From positions 1-51,935 of the forward strand of contig NZ_DAHXOI010000016.1 in assembly GCF_027364955.1 (NCBI RefSeq): 51,935 bases of DNA. Reading direction: 5' to 3'. The first letter of the stretch is position 1. Each line of letters opens with the position of its first letter. This stretch comes from Ferrimicrobium sp. Lineage in GTDB: Bacteria > Actinomycetota > Acidimicrobiia > Acidimicrobiales > Acidimicrobiaceae. Shown piece by piece: positions 51,457 to 51,935 of this stretch. The notes beneath the pieces are model-generated. The model did not search any database and was not told where the DNA came from. It saw nothing but the letters and a program-made list of their open reading frames with translations. Made by a program: the position numbers and the translations under genes.

Positions 51457-51935
51457 CTAACTCGCTCGTCTCCTCTTTCGGTTGAGACCAAAGAGGCCTA
51501 GGACTCCACTGCTACCGAGGCCGAGACCAATAGGGACCAAAGGTGTCGTGGTATTGGGTACAGAAGGAGGTCCGGTCTTGATGGTGACCGACTGGGGCTT
51601 GGTGATTGGAGTACTAGTTGTCGATGACGAGGTCTTTGGAGCTGGGGTCGATGGTGTGGTTGAAGTTGGTGTAGTTGAGGAGGTTGACGTAACCGAAACC
51701 GCGACCACATTTACGCTCTGGGTTGTGCTCGCAGGAGAGTACTCGCTATTGCCTCCCTGACTAGCGGTTACGCTACAGGTACCAGTCCCCGTGAAGGAGA
51801 CTACTCCGCTCGAGATACTACAGACATTTCCAGGAGAGACGCCAAAGCTCACCCCTAGTCCCGAGCTACTCTTTGCAGCTGGGGTGTAGGTCTGTCCCAC
51901 TTGGGCATTGGTAGGAGCGGTTGAGGAGAAGGTGA
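51457..51935 (-). CDS. Cell-surface protein, C-terminal part (cut by the window edge)
   Basis: The frame is open to the window end, so the N-terminus lies outside. The visible 159 residues comprise an Ig-like module (VGQTYTPAAKSS..., VCSIS...GTCSV), a Thr/Ser/Pro linker (STTPTSTTPSTPAPKT), the stretch PQSVTIKTGPPSVP, and a C-terminal anchor. The anchor consists of TTTPLVPIGLGLGSSGVLGLFGL followed by NRKRRRAS, a membrane helix with a positive cytoplasmic tail. PNTT before the helix might act as a sorting-type signal, but no LPxTG is present. The same tail, broken, is found at 16.1-16.4 kb, and the Ig-like module recurs in the beta-helix proteins at 6.6 and 13.1 kb. Confidence 0.75.
   Translation of the reverse strand, partial: TFSSTAPTNAQVGQTYTPAAKSSSGLGVSFGVSPGNVCSISSGVVSFTGTGTCSVTASQGGNSEYSPASTTQSVNVVAVSVTSTSSTTPTSTTPSTPAPKTSSSTTSTPITKPQSVTIKTGPPSVPNTTTPLVPIGLGLGSSGVLGLFGLNRKRRRAS

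Noticed and set aside
1-51935. CRISPR array or rRNA operon
   Set aside because: I looked for regularly spaced direct repeats with unique spacers and for rRNA-like sequence and saw none. The only short repeats are within coding arrays and att or operator sites.

Overview
This looks like a chromosomal segment from a mid-GC (about 55%), probably acidophilic actinobacterium. The best guess is a Ferrimicrobium-like member of Acidimicrobiia. That guess is inference only. It rests on the G+C level, a MarP-type CvpA-plus-serine-protease gene, two tRNA-Arg genes used as integration sites, and secreted beta-helix proteins with GYWL.../DGGVF-type repeats of the kind common in that class. There is no rRNA or other phylogenetic marker here to settle it.

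Layout. (1) 0-9 kb is sparse accessory DNA: an SDR oxidoreductase, a UPF0104/LPG-synthase-like membrane protein, a Kelch-repeat protein, a secreted beta-helix protein and a broken acyl-CoA ligase, separated by long gene-poor stretches. (2) 9-12.3 kb holds three consecutive toxin-antitoxin pairs: RHH/VapC, Phd-YefM/VapC and DUF1778/GNAT (TacAT-like). Each has a recognisable operator, and two antitoxins look leaderless. (3) 12.35-18.2 kb is a compact integrated element of about 5.5 kb. It is bounded by a 44-bp direct repeat of the 3' half of tRNA-Arg(UCG), with matching paired GTTGGGTT motifs inside both ends. It carries a tyrosine integrase, a Tat-type secreted beta-helix protein and a decayed tail of another surface protein. 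Just outside its left end lies the N-terminal stump of a second, different integrase. (4) 18.2-27.7 kb is core chromosome: gltBD (glutamate synthase), a MarP-like protease, a metallo-beta-lactamase-fold hydrolase, tRNA-Ser(CGA), tadA and cutA. (5) From tRNA-Arg(ACG) at 27.75 kb, an intact integrase and an excisionase-like protein begin a large mobile or defence region. It contains a MobF/TraA-type relaxase-helicase, an overlapping unknown coiled-coil gene, a 135-nt T-free tract, a truncated SNF2 helicase, a four-gene type III restriction-modification operon expanded with an SNF2-type helicase and a DUF4391 protein, a decayed IS110 transposase, and a complete Hachiman (HamA-HamB) system. (6) The right edge is the C-terminus of another cell-surface protein whose decayed copy sits at 16.1-16.4 kb.

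How it fits together. Two neighbouring tRNA-Arg genes have each received integrase-bearing elements. The right-hand element appears to be a mobilisable defence island: relaxase and excisionase for movement, type III R-M and Hachiman as cargo. The left-hand element carries a surface protein, and the toxin-antitoxin cluster beside it suggests further relics of mobile DNA. The observations most worth checking are the four-gene R-M operon, the relaxase without an N-terminal tyrosine, its long out-of-frame overlap with a second coding frame, the T-free tract, and the paired att/arm-site architecture of the small element.
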